The position numbers and the translations under genes were made by a program. From Clostridiales bacterium (GTDB lineage Bacteria > Bacillota > Clostridia > Saccharofermentanales > Saccharofermentanaceae), in the NCBI GenBank assembly GCA_017961235.1, contig JAGCXQ010000012.1, positions 36,288-100,287 on the forward strand: DNA of 64,000 nt. The letters are read 5' to 3'. Under the pieces are notes generated by a model, which was given only the letters and a program-made list of their open reading frames with translations, made no database searches and had not been told where the DNA came from. This document shows positions 27,128 through 36,381 of the stretch, piece by piece. The first letter of the stretch is position 1. Every line of letters starts with the position of its first letter.

Positions 27128-30100
27128 CTACGAATCTTTTGGTACTAAGCGCCATTTCGCATAGAGAGTCACATCTGTTCTGGCAATAAAGGTATCAAAA
27201 TCCACCGGATTCGTATACTCAGCATCATAATACCAGTCACATACCCATTTATTTGATCCAATGCTAAGTCTACTAGCTTTTGGTGGCTCTGTAACATAAC
27301 TATTCTTCGAAACAATTTGCGTATAAGTCTTAAAACCAATCATGCCGTACAAATGCCCGTCAGTTGCATCCCACGTAATCTTTACCGTATCTCCCTGGAT
27401 CCACTTCGCAAAGTACCATGTGGTCCTGTTTTCTACCCTTTGAGCATAAGCAAAGCATGCCGGTGTCGTATAATCCGCATCGATATACCAGCCACCAAAG
27501 GAATACCCTGCTCTTTCAAAGTTCGGGATATACTGAATGGGGTCATACATTCCATTAAGGTAACCATAAGTCTCGTGTGCCCCATCATCCATAGCAACGG
27601 TTCCGCCCTGACCGACAAATATGACATTTACATGCTCACCTTCGATCCATTTCGCATAGACCGTCATGTTTTCAGTAACCGCGTGATAATCAGCAGGTAC
27701 GATTCCATCCGGATCGAGGAACCATCCAGCGAAGAAATAACCGTCACGGACAGCATATTTTTCATATCCCTCAATTATGTAATTCTTATCTACCTGCATA
27801 GCGAATGTCGGCCTATACGTTTCGTCTGCAACCAGAACCTCTCCTCCATTGCCGTTCAGGGTAAGTGTCAGCTTTGTGGTTTTCTTCCATTGTGCAGTGA
27901 AATAAACATTCGTATCCGTCGTAAAACTCGTCTCGGAGGTTATCGTATACGCCTTGCCGTCCTTGTAATACTTCCATCCTGTAAAATCATATCCCTCTCT
28001 TTCCGGGATCCGATATTTCAGGAATATATACGCATTCCTGCTCACTGTCTCTGCAATGACCGGCTGAGGATTTCCATATGTATCTAAAAGATAACCATAG
28101 TTACAATCCCAGGTAAGGGTGACTGCCTTAGTCCACTTTGCATAAAGTGTCGTATTCTTAGTTGCCGTCATATTATTCGGCTTGGGGGTAGTGCATGCTT
28201 TATCGAGATACCACCCGCCAAAGTAATAGCCGGTTCTTTGGGCAGGTCTGTTCTTTGTCACTGCACCATTCTTCGCTACATGTTCTTCGCAGATCGTATT
28301 CATATCGTAATTCGGGTCATCATAGAAATAACCACCATTACAATCCCAAGTAATTGTTACATAATTATCCGGAACCCATCCGGCATAGAACGTTATATCG
28401 GATGTAAGGACAAAGGTGGCAAAGTTTACCCTCTTTGTACAAGCTGCATCATAGAACCATCCGTCGAAGAGGTATCCTTTTCTTGTAAAATCGCCCGTCC
28501 GGTTATAGAAGTACATATTCTGATACTTTGTATGAGTATAAGAGCGGGAACTTACATTATAGGCGTCATGTCCGCCGTTAGCATTCCAGGTAACGGTGAC
28601 TGTGTCGGAGGATCCAGGTGTCCAGCCTGCATAGAATGTCATATCAGAAACGGCAATAACATCAGAAGTGTTCAGCCGTACAGTACAGTATGGATCGATG
28701 AACCAGCCATCAAAGGTGTATCCGGATCTCGTTAATGAAGGAACAAACCAAAAATCCACATATCCATTCTGATCGACGGTTCTTGTATATGTAGTCTGAC
28801 CGTTACTGAATTTGCCATCAGTCGCATCAAAGGTAATGGTCACCTTACCGATTTTCGTCCATTTGGCATAGACGATTACAGACTCTGTCGGAGTATAGTT
28901 AATTACCTGAGAATTACCTGCCTGATCGAAGCACCATCCATCAAAGGAATACCCATCACGTTCCGCATAGACCGGAGCGAAACCATCCGGGCAGATCACT
29001 TCGCCTCTGGCAGGAGCCGTGGTATAGGTTTCGGCTGTTGTCTTATCCGGCTCCACGACCAGTCCGCCATTGCCGTTATAAATGACTGATACCGTGTTGA
29101 GGAAAGCGGTATCTGATTCTACAGAGCTCTCGCTGTTGCTGACAACACATCTGTAGTAATACAACATAGTATTCTTGTTTACTTTAATATTCAGTGTGTT
29201 CGTCTTTGCGCCGGTATAGTTTGAATTTGTTACTCCTATAGTGTTCCAAGTCGAACTAAGAAGCAAACGTCGCTGCCACTGATATGAGGTCGCATTTGTC
29301 GCTTCTACACTCAGGGTCGTCTCATCTCCCAAATAACAAGTCTCACCCTGCGGCTGGGATGTGATCTTCACCAGCTGAAGCATCTTAACAGAAGCTGTAT
29401 CAGACGCAAGAGAATCGTTGCCATTAGATACCACGCATCGATATACATATTTTGCAGTTGTTTTACTTACTCTGATACATAACGTTCTCGTGCGTGACCC
29501 AGTATAGTTTACGAAATTGGACGCGCCGATGTTATTCCATTCCACCGCATCCTCGCTGCGCTGCCACTGATACGACTCAGCTCCGGTAGCAACAATACTC
29601 ATCGTCACGTATTCACCATTTTCACCGGAAACGTTCTGTGGCTGCGACGTGATCGCCAGAGGCTGCATCAGTGTAACCGTGGCCGACTGGGATGTCACAG
29701 AGCCGCTACTGTTCTTTGCGACACATCTATATGAAAAGGAAGCAGTATTTTTGTTGACAATAATCGTCAAGTTCGCCGTCTTCGCGTTCTTGTAGTTGGC
29801 ATTGGAAACACCAATGGGTGACCAGCCCGCTTCGTCTGAGCCTCTCTGCCACTGATACGATGTCGCACCTGCCACAACAACGCTCATGACCTTCTCTTCG
29901 CCGTTCTGTCCGGAAACATTCTGTGGCTGCGTCGTGATCGCCAGAGGCTGGATCAGTGTAACCGTGGCCGACTGGGATGTCACAGAACCGCTACTGTTCT
30001 TGGCGACACATCTATATGAAGAGGAAGCAGTATTTTTGTTGACAATGATCGTCAAGTTCGCCGTCTTCGCGTTCCTGTAGTTGACATTGGAATCACCAAT

Positions 30101-30613
30101 GGGTGACCAGCCCGCTTCGTCTGAGCCTCTCTGCCACTGATACGATGTCGCACCTGTCGCAACAACGCTCATGACCTTCTCTTCGCCGTTCTGTCCGGAA
30201 ACATTCCGTGGCTGCGTCGTGATCGCCAGAGGCTGCACCAATGTGACATTGGCCGCTTCTGACTGTACTGTATACTTACTGTTCTTGACCACACATCTAT
30301 ATGAATGCGTGATCGTAGTCTTATTGACTTTGATCGTCAAGTTCGCCGTCTTCGCGTTCTTGTAGTTGGCATTGGAATCACCAATGGGTGACCAGCCCGC
30401 TTCGTCTGAGCCTCTCTGCCACTGATACGATGTCGCATTGGTGGCCACGACGCTCATGACCTTCTCTTCACCGTTCTGCCCGGAAACATCCTGCGGCTGC
30501 GACGTGATCGTGATCGGATCCGTGTCGCCCGCGAATACTACCGTCGGAACCATAGTCACTATCAGGAATACTGACAGCAGAACGGATAGTAATCTAAACG
30601 ATTTCTTTCTCAT
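27128..30613 (-). CDS. Secreted Ig-like/InlB-repeat surface protein (5 Ig + 8 InlB units)
   Basis: This 1161-residue paralogue has a signal peptide (MRKKSFRLLSVLLSVFLIV, cleavage near VVFAG), five Ig-like units and eight InlB-type repeats. The first three Ig units share a private subtype (YQWQRGSDEAGWSPIG) and are nearly identical at the DNA level with a 285-base period. The InlB part uses several repeat variants, with FYAGW as well as LYAKW ends. The start at 30613 has GGGGAGGG 5 bases upstream. The tail (YAKWRLVPKDS) has no sorting signal. It lies just downstream of the first capsule operon but behind its own promoter. Confidence 0.85.
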   Translation of the reverse strand: MRKKSFRLLSVLLSVFLIVTMVPTVVFAGDTDPITITSQPQDVSGQNGEEKVMSVVATNATSYQWQRGSDEAGWSPIGDSNANYKNAKTANLTIKVNKTTITHSYRCVVKNSKYTVQSEAANVTLVQPLAITTQPRNVSGQNGEEKVMSVVATGATSYQWQRGSDEAGWSPIGDSNVNYRNAKTANLTIIVNKNTASSSYRCVAKNSSGSVTSQSATVTLIQPLAITTQPQNVSGQNGEEKVMSVVVAGATSYQWQRGSDEAGWSPIGVSNANYKNAKTANLTIIVNKNTASFSYRCVAKNSSGSVTSQSATVTLMQPLAITSQPQNVSGENGEYVTMSIVATGAESYQWQRSEDAVEWNNIGASNFVNYTGSRTRTLCIRVSKTTAKYVYRCVVSNGNDSLASDTASVKMLQLVKITSQPQGETCYLGDETTLSVEATNATSYQWQRRLLLSSTWNTIGVTNSNYTGAKTNTLNIKVNKNTMLYYYRCVVSNSESSVESDTAFLNTVSVIYNGNGGLVVEPDKTTAETYTTAPARGEVICPDGFAPVYAERDGYSFDGWCFDQAGNSQVINYTPTESVIVYAKWTKIGKVTITFDATDGKFSNGQTTYTRTVDQNGYVDFWFVPSLTRSGYTFDGWFIDPYCTVRLNTSDVIAVSDMTFYAGWTPGSSDTVTVTWNANGGHDAYNVSSRSYTHTKYQNMYFYNRTGDFTRKGYLFDGWFYDAACTKRVNFATFVLTSDITFYAGWVPDNYVTITWDCNGGYFYDDPNYDMNTICEEHVAKNGAVTKNRPAQRTGYYFGGWYLDKACTTPKPNNMTATKNTTLYAKWTKAVTLTWDCNYGYLLDTYGNPQPVIAETVSRNAYIFLKYRIPEREGYDFTGWKYYKDGKAYTITSETSFTTDTNVYFTAQWKKTTKLTLTLNGNGGEVLVADETYRPTFAMQVDKNYIIEGYEKYAVRDGYFFAGWFLDPDGIVPADYHAVTENMTVYAKWIEGEHVNVIFVGQGGTVAMDDGAHETYGYLNGMYDPIQYIPNFERAGYSFGGWYIDADYTTPACFAYAQRVENRTTWYFAKWIQGDTVKITWDATDGHLYGMIGFKTYTQIVSKNSYVTEPPKASRLSIGSNKWVCDWYYDAEYTNPVDFDTFIARTDVTLYAKWRLVPKDS
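29651..30505 (-). repeat. Three near-identical 285-bp direct repeats encoding Ig-like units
   Basis: The string CCAATGGGTGACCAGCCCGC recurs at 29811, 30096 and 30381, exactly 285 bases apart, within longer near-identical flanks. The repeats are in frame (95 codons) and so can gain or lose whole Ig units. Confidence 0.85.
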
Positions 30614-30732
30614 AACTTCCCTCCCCTGAAAAATGGATCTCTCCTGTTTTCAAAACTAACGATGAAACTGAAAAAATCTGCCATGCAAAAAGAACTTCCC
30701 CGATGGCATAAACCCAATAAACCTATACATCT

Positions 30733-30761
30733 ATTTTATAGAGGAAGAGGGCAAGAGTAAA
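30733..30761 (-). promoter_or_regulatory. Candidate promoter of the 1161-residue protein gene
   Basis: On the minus strand TTTACT and TAAAAT are spaced by 17 bases, about 120 bases before the start codon. Confidence 0.35.
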
Positions 30762-30790
30762 TAGCAAAAATATTATTATCTTCGTATTTT

Positions 30791-31972
30791 TTATAGATCG
30801 AGTCGCTTAAAAAGTTCGGACACGGAATCGATGTGGTCCTTATCTGCGGACATGATGTTATTGATCCGGCTCTTCAGCTCATCGCGGCGGTTCTTGCGGA
30901 GCCAGCTCAGATCACGCTTGAGATAGTAGTAGGCCGTAGTATGCTTCTTCCCGGATTCATCCTGATAGAGCGTTTTGACTTCATAGGCCGGTGGGAAAAG
31001 TCTTCTGAGAATATACCTCGGTCCGCTCTGCTTCCGCTGCTTTACGACATAGCGGATCCGCGAACTACCATACACGCCTCCCGACAGGCAGAACTCTTCG
31101 AGCATCTGCGAAGTCTCTGTATGGGGAGCCTTCGCGAACCAGACATCTGTCAGATGGCAGCATTCTTCGTAGAACGTCAGGATACCGCTCTTTTCACACA
31201 GGGCGCGCACCTCGCTCTCATCGTATGAGGTCTTGTTTCTCAGGAGCCACAGATCGATAAACGGACGGATCCCAAGACCTGTTTTCTTGCAGTGGTTGCA
31301 CATATGCGCCACGATATGGAAGACCAGGAACTCCGGCGTAAACACATAACGGGAACCTTCGCCTGAAGGAGCTGCATAGTCCCAGGCTTTCGAGAGGATC
31401 GCGTCCATCTTCTCGATGTTCTCAATGATCGTAAAGTGCAGTTCGAGATGCACATACGGACTGACCATGGAGATATCGCGGTAGCCCTTCTCTTTCACTT
31501 GGAAATCCGTACCTTTCTCAATGGCGGGAAGTGCTTTTCCTACATCTTCTTCCCGGATCAGGATATCGATGTCACTACTGGTCCGAAGGTAGGATTCCGG
31601 ATAGAGCGAACTTAACGTCGCTCCCTTAAGGAGAATGTACGGGATCTGTTCCTGATCCAGTACTTTCCGAAGACTCTTGACGGCTTCCTGATTATGGATC
31701 GTGTGGAAGGTATCCCTCGCGCAGGCTCTCCGCATATCCCGGAGCGCCTCCTTCGAGCTCGCGATCTTTCCCACGCCGACACCCCGCTGGATGATCGGCA
31801 GGACAGCCTGCTGTTTCGCCACACGGGAGATCTTACGGCTTTCCTCATCCGACAGAGAAAAACCGTCATTTTCGATCCCGATGCCCAGAGCGATCAGCGC
31901 CAGGAATTTCTCCCGGATATCCGGATCGGTCAGAGTATCATGTTGTACTTCGTTATTTTCCATAGTACGCAT
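30791..31972 (-). CDS. Nucleotidyltransferase-fold protein of a capsule operon (NTP_transf_5-like)
   Basis: This 393-residue protein belongs to the putative nucleotidyltransferase family often found in polysaccharide and lasso-peptide loci. The signature is YILLKGATLSSLYP (LKG at 115-117) followed by RTSSDIDILI (Asp134 and Asp136), the two-aspartate metal site of nucleotidyltransferases, then LELHF and a helical C-terminal half (GIRPFIDLWLLRN). The substrate is unknown in this family. It is the last gene of the 30.8-44.3 kb operon, 12 bases after the glycerophosphotransferase. The start is uncertain: GTG 31975, ATG 31972 and ATG 31963 are close and no clear ribosome binding site separates them. 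A paralogue ends at 58513 in the second glycan locus. Confidence 0.8.
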   Translation of the reverse strand: MRTMENNEVQHDTLTDPDIREKFLALIALGIGIENDGFSLSDEESRKISRVAKQQAVLPIIQRGVGVGKIASSKEALRDMRRACARDTFHTIHNQEAVKSLRKVLDQEQIPYILLKGATLSSLYPESYLRTSSDIDILIREEDVGKALPAIEKGTDFQVKEKGYRDISMVSPYVHLELHFTIIENIEKMDAILSKAWDYAAPSGEGSRYVFTPEFLVFHIVAHMCNHCKKTGLGIRPFIDLWLLRNKTSYDESEVRALCEKSGILTFYEECCHLTDVWFAKAPHTETSQMLEEFCLSGGVYGSSRIRYVVKQRKQSGPRYILRRLFPPAYEVKTLYQDESGKKHTTAYYYLKRDLSWLRKNRRDELKSRINNIMSADKDHIDSVSELFKRLDL

Positions 31973-31984
31973 CACTCATTTATG

Positions 31985-33130
31985 TCATCTGTTTGTTTTC
32001 CCGGGCTCGATTCCAAATACTATCTTCAGCGTCTGCGGGATCGCGGTGCCGACATCGTACGAGCCCAGCTGGTCAAGATAAGTCTCTATGCGCTTTTTCC
32101 CCGCATCTTCGTCATAATGGAGGATGCTGTCCACAAGTTCCTCATTGGAGCGGGACATCGCAAACGGCCACTCATGATAATCCTGGAAGAAAGGATGAAC
32201 GCTCATATACTGCTCGAGATCCGGGCCATAAAGGAAGCCCGGTCTTCTCATCAGTGAATAATCCCACTGGATCGTAGAATAATCCGAGATCATGACGTCC
32301 GCACAGTAGAGCAGTTCCTGTGTATCCGAATAATCGGACGCATTGATGCTTGCTTCACTCATACTCTCAGGTAGCATATCGTGATGGGCCTTGAAAAGAA
32401 ATACGAAATCCTTATTGAAGCGTTTGCGGCAGGCATCAATCACCTGATCGACATCGAGAGGTTCGAATCCATACCCCGATATGCTTTTCACCGGGCCGTC
32501 TCTGTAAGTCGGCGCATACAGGATGATGCCCGTCTCCTCCGGAATGTGATAATGCTCTTTGACACGCTTTAAGACCTCCGGATGATCTCCGAACAGGATA
32601 TCATTTCTCGGCATACCGGTATTGATGAACTTCTTCTCATTTACCAGCATGGCTTCGCTCTGATCCTCCGTGAACTTACGCGAAGAAGAAAGATAATACG
32701 TCGTGTTATCTCCGGAGATCTTTCTTTTCTTCAGCGCCTCTTTGGATTTAAAGATCTTGACCCCGGTATATTTGAAAGAACCTCCGCCATGCGCGGTACA
32801 GATCAGCTGCTGCTTTTTTCTGTAGGGCAGAAGTCCGGCCACACCGGCGCTGTTGACCACGATGTATTTTGAGGTCATCAGCAGATAGAAATGCTTGAGT
32901 GATCTGTATTTTACGATATGGATTTTCTCCGGGATCTGGTTTCCGGCCTTCGGATTCCGAAGCGCGTAATACACTTTCAAGTCAGTATCCGCCAGAGCGA
33001 TGGCCAGATACTTCGGATTGCAGTTGAACAATCTTCCGTTAAAACTCGTGATAACGACTTTATCATTCGCGATCGGGAAGATCCGAAATACCCTGGTGAA
33101 TATTCTCATGAATTTGACAGACAGTTCCAC
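31985..33130 (-). CDS. CDP-glycerol glycerophosphotransferase family protein
   Basis: This 381-residue protein matches the TagB/TagF family, which transfers glycerol phosphate (or ribitol phosphate) from the CDP-activated form to a polymer or lipid-linked acceptor on the cytoplasmic face. Visible motifs are TAHGGGSFKYTG, the INTGMPRNDIL segment, LYAPTYRDG, FKAHHDM and the C-terminal DVMISDYSTIQWDYSL with the conserved SDYS. The length is normal for single-domain members. It starts with GTG at 33130 behind GGGAGG at 5 bases. In this operon it probably decorates the capsule repeat unit with glycerol phosphate or a similar polyol phosphate. Confidence 0.85.
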   Translation of the reverse strand: MELSVKFMRIFTRVFRIFPIANDKVVITSFNGRLFNCNPKYLAIALADTDLKVYYALRNPKAGNQIPEKIHIVKYRSLKHFYLLMTSKYIVVNSAGVAGLLPYRKKQQLICTAHGGGSFKYTGVKIFKSKEALKKRKISGDNTTYYLSSSRKFTEDQSEAMLVNEKKFINTGMPRNDILFGDHPEVLKRVKEHYHIPEETGIILYAPTYRDGPVKSISGYGFEPLDVDQVIDACRKRFNKDFVFLFKAHHDMLPESMSEASINASDYSDTQELLYCADVMISDYSTIQWDYSLMRRPGFLYGPDLEQYMSVHPFFQDYHEWPFAMSRSNEELVDSILHYDEDAGKKRIETYLDQLGSYDVGTAIPQTLKIVFGIEPGKTNR

Positions 33131-33155
33131 TAAAACCTCCCAAGAACCGGTAAGA

Positions 33156-34451
33156 CTATACCTCTCCGGTCTTTTCCTCTTCTTTTTGATTCTTCTTTCC
33201 TATTTTACTCTTAACTCTTGCAATATCTTCCTTGTTGACCAGAAGCATATCCCGGACCCTGGTACCGGTCCCTTTTGAGAAATGCCACGTATACAGGAAC
33301 GCCGCGACCGCGTACGAAATGATACTGGCGACCGCCGCACCGTTATTTCCCATCTGCGGGATCAGGATCAGGTTCGCAATGACATTCGTGATCACGGCGA
33401 TCGTCAGATACAGAAGATTCTCTTTCTGCTTGCCGTGCACGATATTGTAGGAACCTACCATCTTATAGTAGATCATGAAGACAACACCGATCAGGATAAT
33501 GATCGTGACGATGTAGGCCTGCGAATACTCTTCTCCGAAGAAGAGATTGATGAACGGCTGGCCGAGCGCAACGATACCGGCGACTACGAAAATACACACG
33601 GTATTGCAGACACGGATCACGAAGCTGACCTCTCTGTGATCTTTCCCCTTTGTAAGGTTAGAGACCATGACTTCTTTCAGTGCGTCCGGGATCATCCATA
33701 CTCTCTCCGCGAGCATGACGCCGACCGAGTAGACGCCGACCTCGGCACTTGTGACGAACTGCTTGAGCATGATAATGTCCACCCGGTAGTTGAGCGTCGT
33801 CATCAGAAGCGCCAGCATCGGGAAAATACCGAACTTGATGATCTCCGCGCTCTCTTTTAACGTGAAGTGAGCGGGTGCCACAAATTGTTTTCTTAAGTGC
33901 AGGGAGTAGATCAGTCCCAGCAGAAGATCTTTAAACAGAAGAAGGAAGATACCCCATCCGATCGATGCCGGGACGAAGGCCCACAGGATCACGACGGCGA
34001 TCACTTCGAAGAAGTTGACGATCAGCTCGGTCAGGTTCTTTTTGTTCGGTGTCTCCACCATGTTGATATATGAAACGATCCGGTTATACACGAGACACGG
34101 CGTCAGCATGAAGATCGCCACCATCTGGATATCTTCCCGGAAGAACACCGACAGTCCGACCGCAAAAGCCAGATATATCAGCGTAAGTAACAGTGTTAAA
34201 CGGAGAAAAAACGGCGCAACATTCTTTCCGGTCTTCTTTTTAAAGTACGGGTAGGCCTGATGGATGCCCAGACCGAGAACGACGAAGGTGACCTTCGTCA
34301 CGCTGTCGATGTACGCGACATCGCCCTTAAGTGCTTTTCCGAGAAAGCGGGACTGGCACACAGTATACGCAAACCCCAAAAGCACGATCATGACTTTTGA
34401 GATAATCGAAAACACATATGGATTTTTGACTGCGCGGGTGATTCTGCTCAT
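33156..34451 (-). CDS. Wzx-type oligosaccharide flippase
   Basis: This 431-residue membrane protein with about 12-14 predicted helices belongs to the polysaccharide biosynthesis (MOP/MATE-like) exporter group. It opens with VFSIISKVMIVLLGFAYTVC and contains FLGKALKGDVAY and an RVDIIMLKQFVTSAEVGVYSV motif, the usual middle signature of Wzx proteins. It would move the lipid-linked repeat unit from the inner to the outer face of the membrane before polymerisation by the Wzy-like protein of the same operon. The C-terminal 30 residues are highly charged. It starts 6 bases after the acyltransferase gene stop. Confidence 0.85.
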   Translation of the reverse strand: MSRITRAVKNPYVFSIISKVMIVLLGFAYTVCQSRFLGKALKGDVAYIDSVTKVTFVVLGLGIHQAYPYFKKKTGKNVAPFFLRLTLLLTLIYLAFAVGLSVFFREDIQMVAIFMLTPCLVYNRIVSYINMVETPNKKNLTELIVNFFEVIAVVILWAFVPASIGWGIFLLLFKDLLLGLIYSLHLRKQFVAPAHFTLKESAEIIKFGIFPMLALLMTTLNYRVDIIMLKQFVTSAEVGVYSVGVMLAERVWMIPDALKEVMVSNLTKGKDHREVSFVIRVCNTVCIFVVAGIVALGQPFINLFFGEEYSQAYIVTIIILIGVVFMIYYKMVGSYNIVHGKQKENLLYLTIAVITNVIANLILIPQMGNNGAAVASIISYAVAAFLYTWHFSKGTGTRVRDMLLVNKEDIARVKSKIGKKNQKEEEKTGEV

Positions 34452-34457
34452 TATCGT

Positions 34458-35180
34458 CTATTTCACCTGATCGATCAGGCACCTTTTATCAAATTCATAG
34501 TCCCAGATGATGTCCTCTTTGATGATCTTCGCCGGGCTTCCCGCGATCAGCGTATTCGGCTGCGGGAATGATTTTGTGACCAGGCTTCTCGTCCCGACAG
34601 CCGTGCCGTCAGCAAGACAGACCCCTTTCATGATATCCACATAGGACGCGATCCATACCCGGTCTCCAAGACGGACACCTTTATTCGGGTTGATGATCTC
34701 CCCGTTCTGATACAGAGGATGCCCGTCATTATCGCGGATATTGATATTCCAGCCTAAAAGTACATCGGATCCGGTCTCGATCGATTCCATACTGTAAAGG
34801 AAGCAGTTGATATTGCACGAGAACTTATTTCCGAGACGGATCTTCCCGCCGTGCGCGCAGACCGATGTTCCCGCGCCGATCGATGTATCGCCGCAGAAGG
34901 TAATGCTGCCGCCGTTATCGACGATGATGCTCGTCTTCCGGTTGACCGGGAGGCCTCTCTTCGAGGTCTTCTGTGCCGCGACGCGGATCATACCGGTATG
35001 GACGGGACCTTCGATCCTTATGTTTTTCTTTTTGATCCCGCAAAGAGAGGTCGATCCCATCACGATAAAAGGAAGTTTGACCGCGTCCTTAAAAGGCAGG
35101 CAGCGGTAATTCAGATACAGGGTCTTCGGGAAATAGAACACTCCCCGCGCCGTACGGCTAATTGTCCTCTTCAAGCTCAT
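34458..35180 (-). CDS. Left-handed beta-helix acyltransferase
   Basis: This 240-residue protein has a hexapeptide-repeat fold. Repeats such as ITFCGDTSIGAGTSVCAHGG and VRLGDRVWIASYVDIMKGV are followed by TAVGTRSLVTKSF and the AGSPAKIIKED end typical of WcaF/LacA-like serine or sugar O-acetyltransferases. It probably transfers an acetyl group from acetyl-CoA to a sugar of the capsule repeat. The start at 35180 has AAGGAG about 8 bases upstream and overlaps the end of the polymerase gene by 23 bases, so translation is coupled. Confidence 0.85.
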   Translation of the reverse strand: MSLKRTISRTARGVFYFPKTLYLNYRCLPFKDAVKLPFIVMGSTSLCGIKKKNIRIEGPVHTGMIRVAAQKTSKRGLPVNRKTSIIVDNGGSITFCGDTSIGAGTSVCAHGGKIRLGNKFSCNINCFLYSMESIETGSDVLLGWNINIRDNDGHPLYQNGEIINPNKGVRLGDRVWIASYVDIMKGVCLADGTAVGTRSLVTKSFPQPNTLIAGSPAKIIKEDIIWDYEFDKRCLIDQVK

Positions 35181-36369
35181 GATACTTTCTCCTTGCCCAC
35201 ATCTTTTTTCCAGAGAATACCAGTCCCAGAAGAACGAAATAGTATTGGCAGATAAACAGCGTATTGGAATACATCAGCGGGAAGAATCCCACGCAGAAGA
35301 AGATCTGCATCATGTCTTTCCTTGCACCCTTCGGTTCGGTCAGTACGCGCCGTACCGGAACCGTCAGAAGGATCATGACGATCGTTCCGACCGGAACGCC
35401 GAAAGACAGCCACAGATCCAGGAAGAACTGATGCGGATACGGGTGTCCGTCCATCAGATCCACCGCGCCGCGGACGCCCCATCCGAGAAGGGTCCTTGCG
35501 CGGATGGCCTTATTTACGGCGGCCCACAGTTCCGAACGTCCGGAGTCGTGGCTCAGGAATGAACCTTCGGCGATCAGTCGCAGTGTACGGCTCTTAAAGC
35601 CCATCGACGCGAAGAAATTATATACGATGATCTCATTATTACTTACCCACCAGATGCCTGCGAATACCGCGACCAGAAGCAGCGTGTATACGATACGCCT
35701 GGTGATGGACTCAATATTCGTAAACACCTTCATGATCAGGAAAAGACCGATACACAGGAACGTGCCTCGGGAACCGAAAAGAACGAGCATGACGCATCCG
35801 GATACGATCGTAAGAAGATAGAGTTTACTCTTGCCGTTGATCAGCTCATTTAAGTGCAGAAGGATGACCAACAGAAGCGCGTACGAGAAGTGCAGGTCGT
35901 ACCGCTTGTTCGTGATATTCGCGGTCATATCGAGAACGAGAAGCGCGAAGATAAGAAACGAGTGATTCACCATCATCTTATAAAGGATCTTCTTATCCCG
36001 GATCAGGTACACGGCGACACAGATCGGGATACATACCCCGAGCGTGGTAGCGGCCCATCCGAGGAGCGTTTTACCGTCTACGCCGACAAAGAGGCTGTAG
36101 ATATAGGCCAGAGATCCCAGGATCTCGGCAAAGAAAAGCGTGTTCCATTCTCTCTTGGTAAAGTGGAACATCGGGCGCAGAAGGAAAAAGAAGATCGTTC
36201 CCGCCAGAAGCACTTTGATCGTCGTCAGCGCGGTCCCCGTGATACCGAAAACGTCCTGAACAACAGAGTTCAGGTTATCCAGGACGAAGTACACGCAGAT
36301 GAATCTGCTGAACGCCCTGTCCTTATCCTCTTCGGACCAGTATCTTTTTCTACGGATCACAAGTCTCAT
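35158..36369 (-). CDS. O-antigen-polymerase/ligase-like membrane protein (Wzy candidate)
   Basis: This 403-residue protein has about 10-12 hydrophobic segments and a large periplasmic-type loop near residue 260-310 that contains GRSELWAAVNKAIR and LLGWGVRGAVDLMDGHPYPHQFFLDLWL. The RSELW...GxG...HxxxLxLW pattern is typical of the Wzy/WaaL (O-antigen ligase, Wzy_C) superfamily. In an operon with a flippase and an initiating transferase it is most likely the polymerase that joins repeat units outside the membrane. Sequence alone does not distinguish polymerase from ligase. Confidence 0.8.
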   Translation of the reverse strand: MRLVIRRKRYWSEEDKDRAFSRFICVYFVLDNLNSVVQDVFGITGTALTTIKVLLAGTIFFFLLRPMFHFTKREWNTLFFAEILGSLAYIYSLFVGVDGKTLLGWAATTLGVCIPICVAVYLIRDKKILYKMMVNHSFLIFALLVLDMTANITNKRYDLHFSYALLLVILLHLNELINGKSKLYLLTIVSGCVMLVLFGSRGTFLCIGLFLIMKVFTNIESITRRIVYTLLLVAVFAGIWWVSNNEIIVYNFFASMGFKSRTLRLIAEGSFLSHDSGRSELWAAVNKAIRARTLLGWGVRGAVDLMDGHPYPHQFFLDLWLSFGVPVGTIVMILLTVPVRRVLTEPKGARKDMMQIFFCVGFFPLMYSNTLFICQYYFVLLGLVFSGKKMWARRKYHELEEDN

Positions 36370-36381
36370 GCTTACTTACTC

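Noticed and set aside
5027..30613. Regularly spaced repeats that might be CRISPR
   Set aside because: The periods are about 210-290 bases, remain in frame and encode conserved protein motifs. They are coding repeats.
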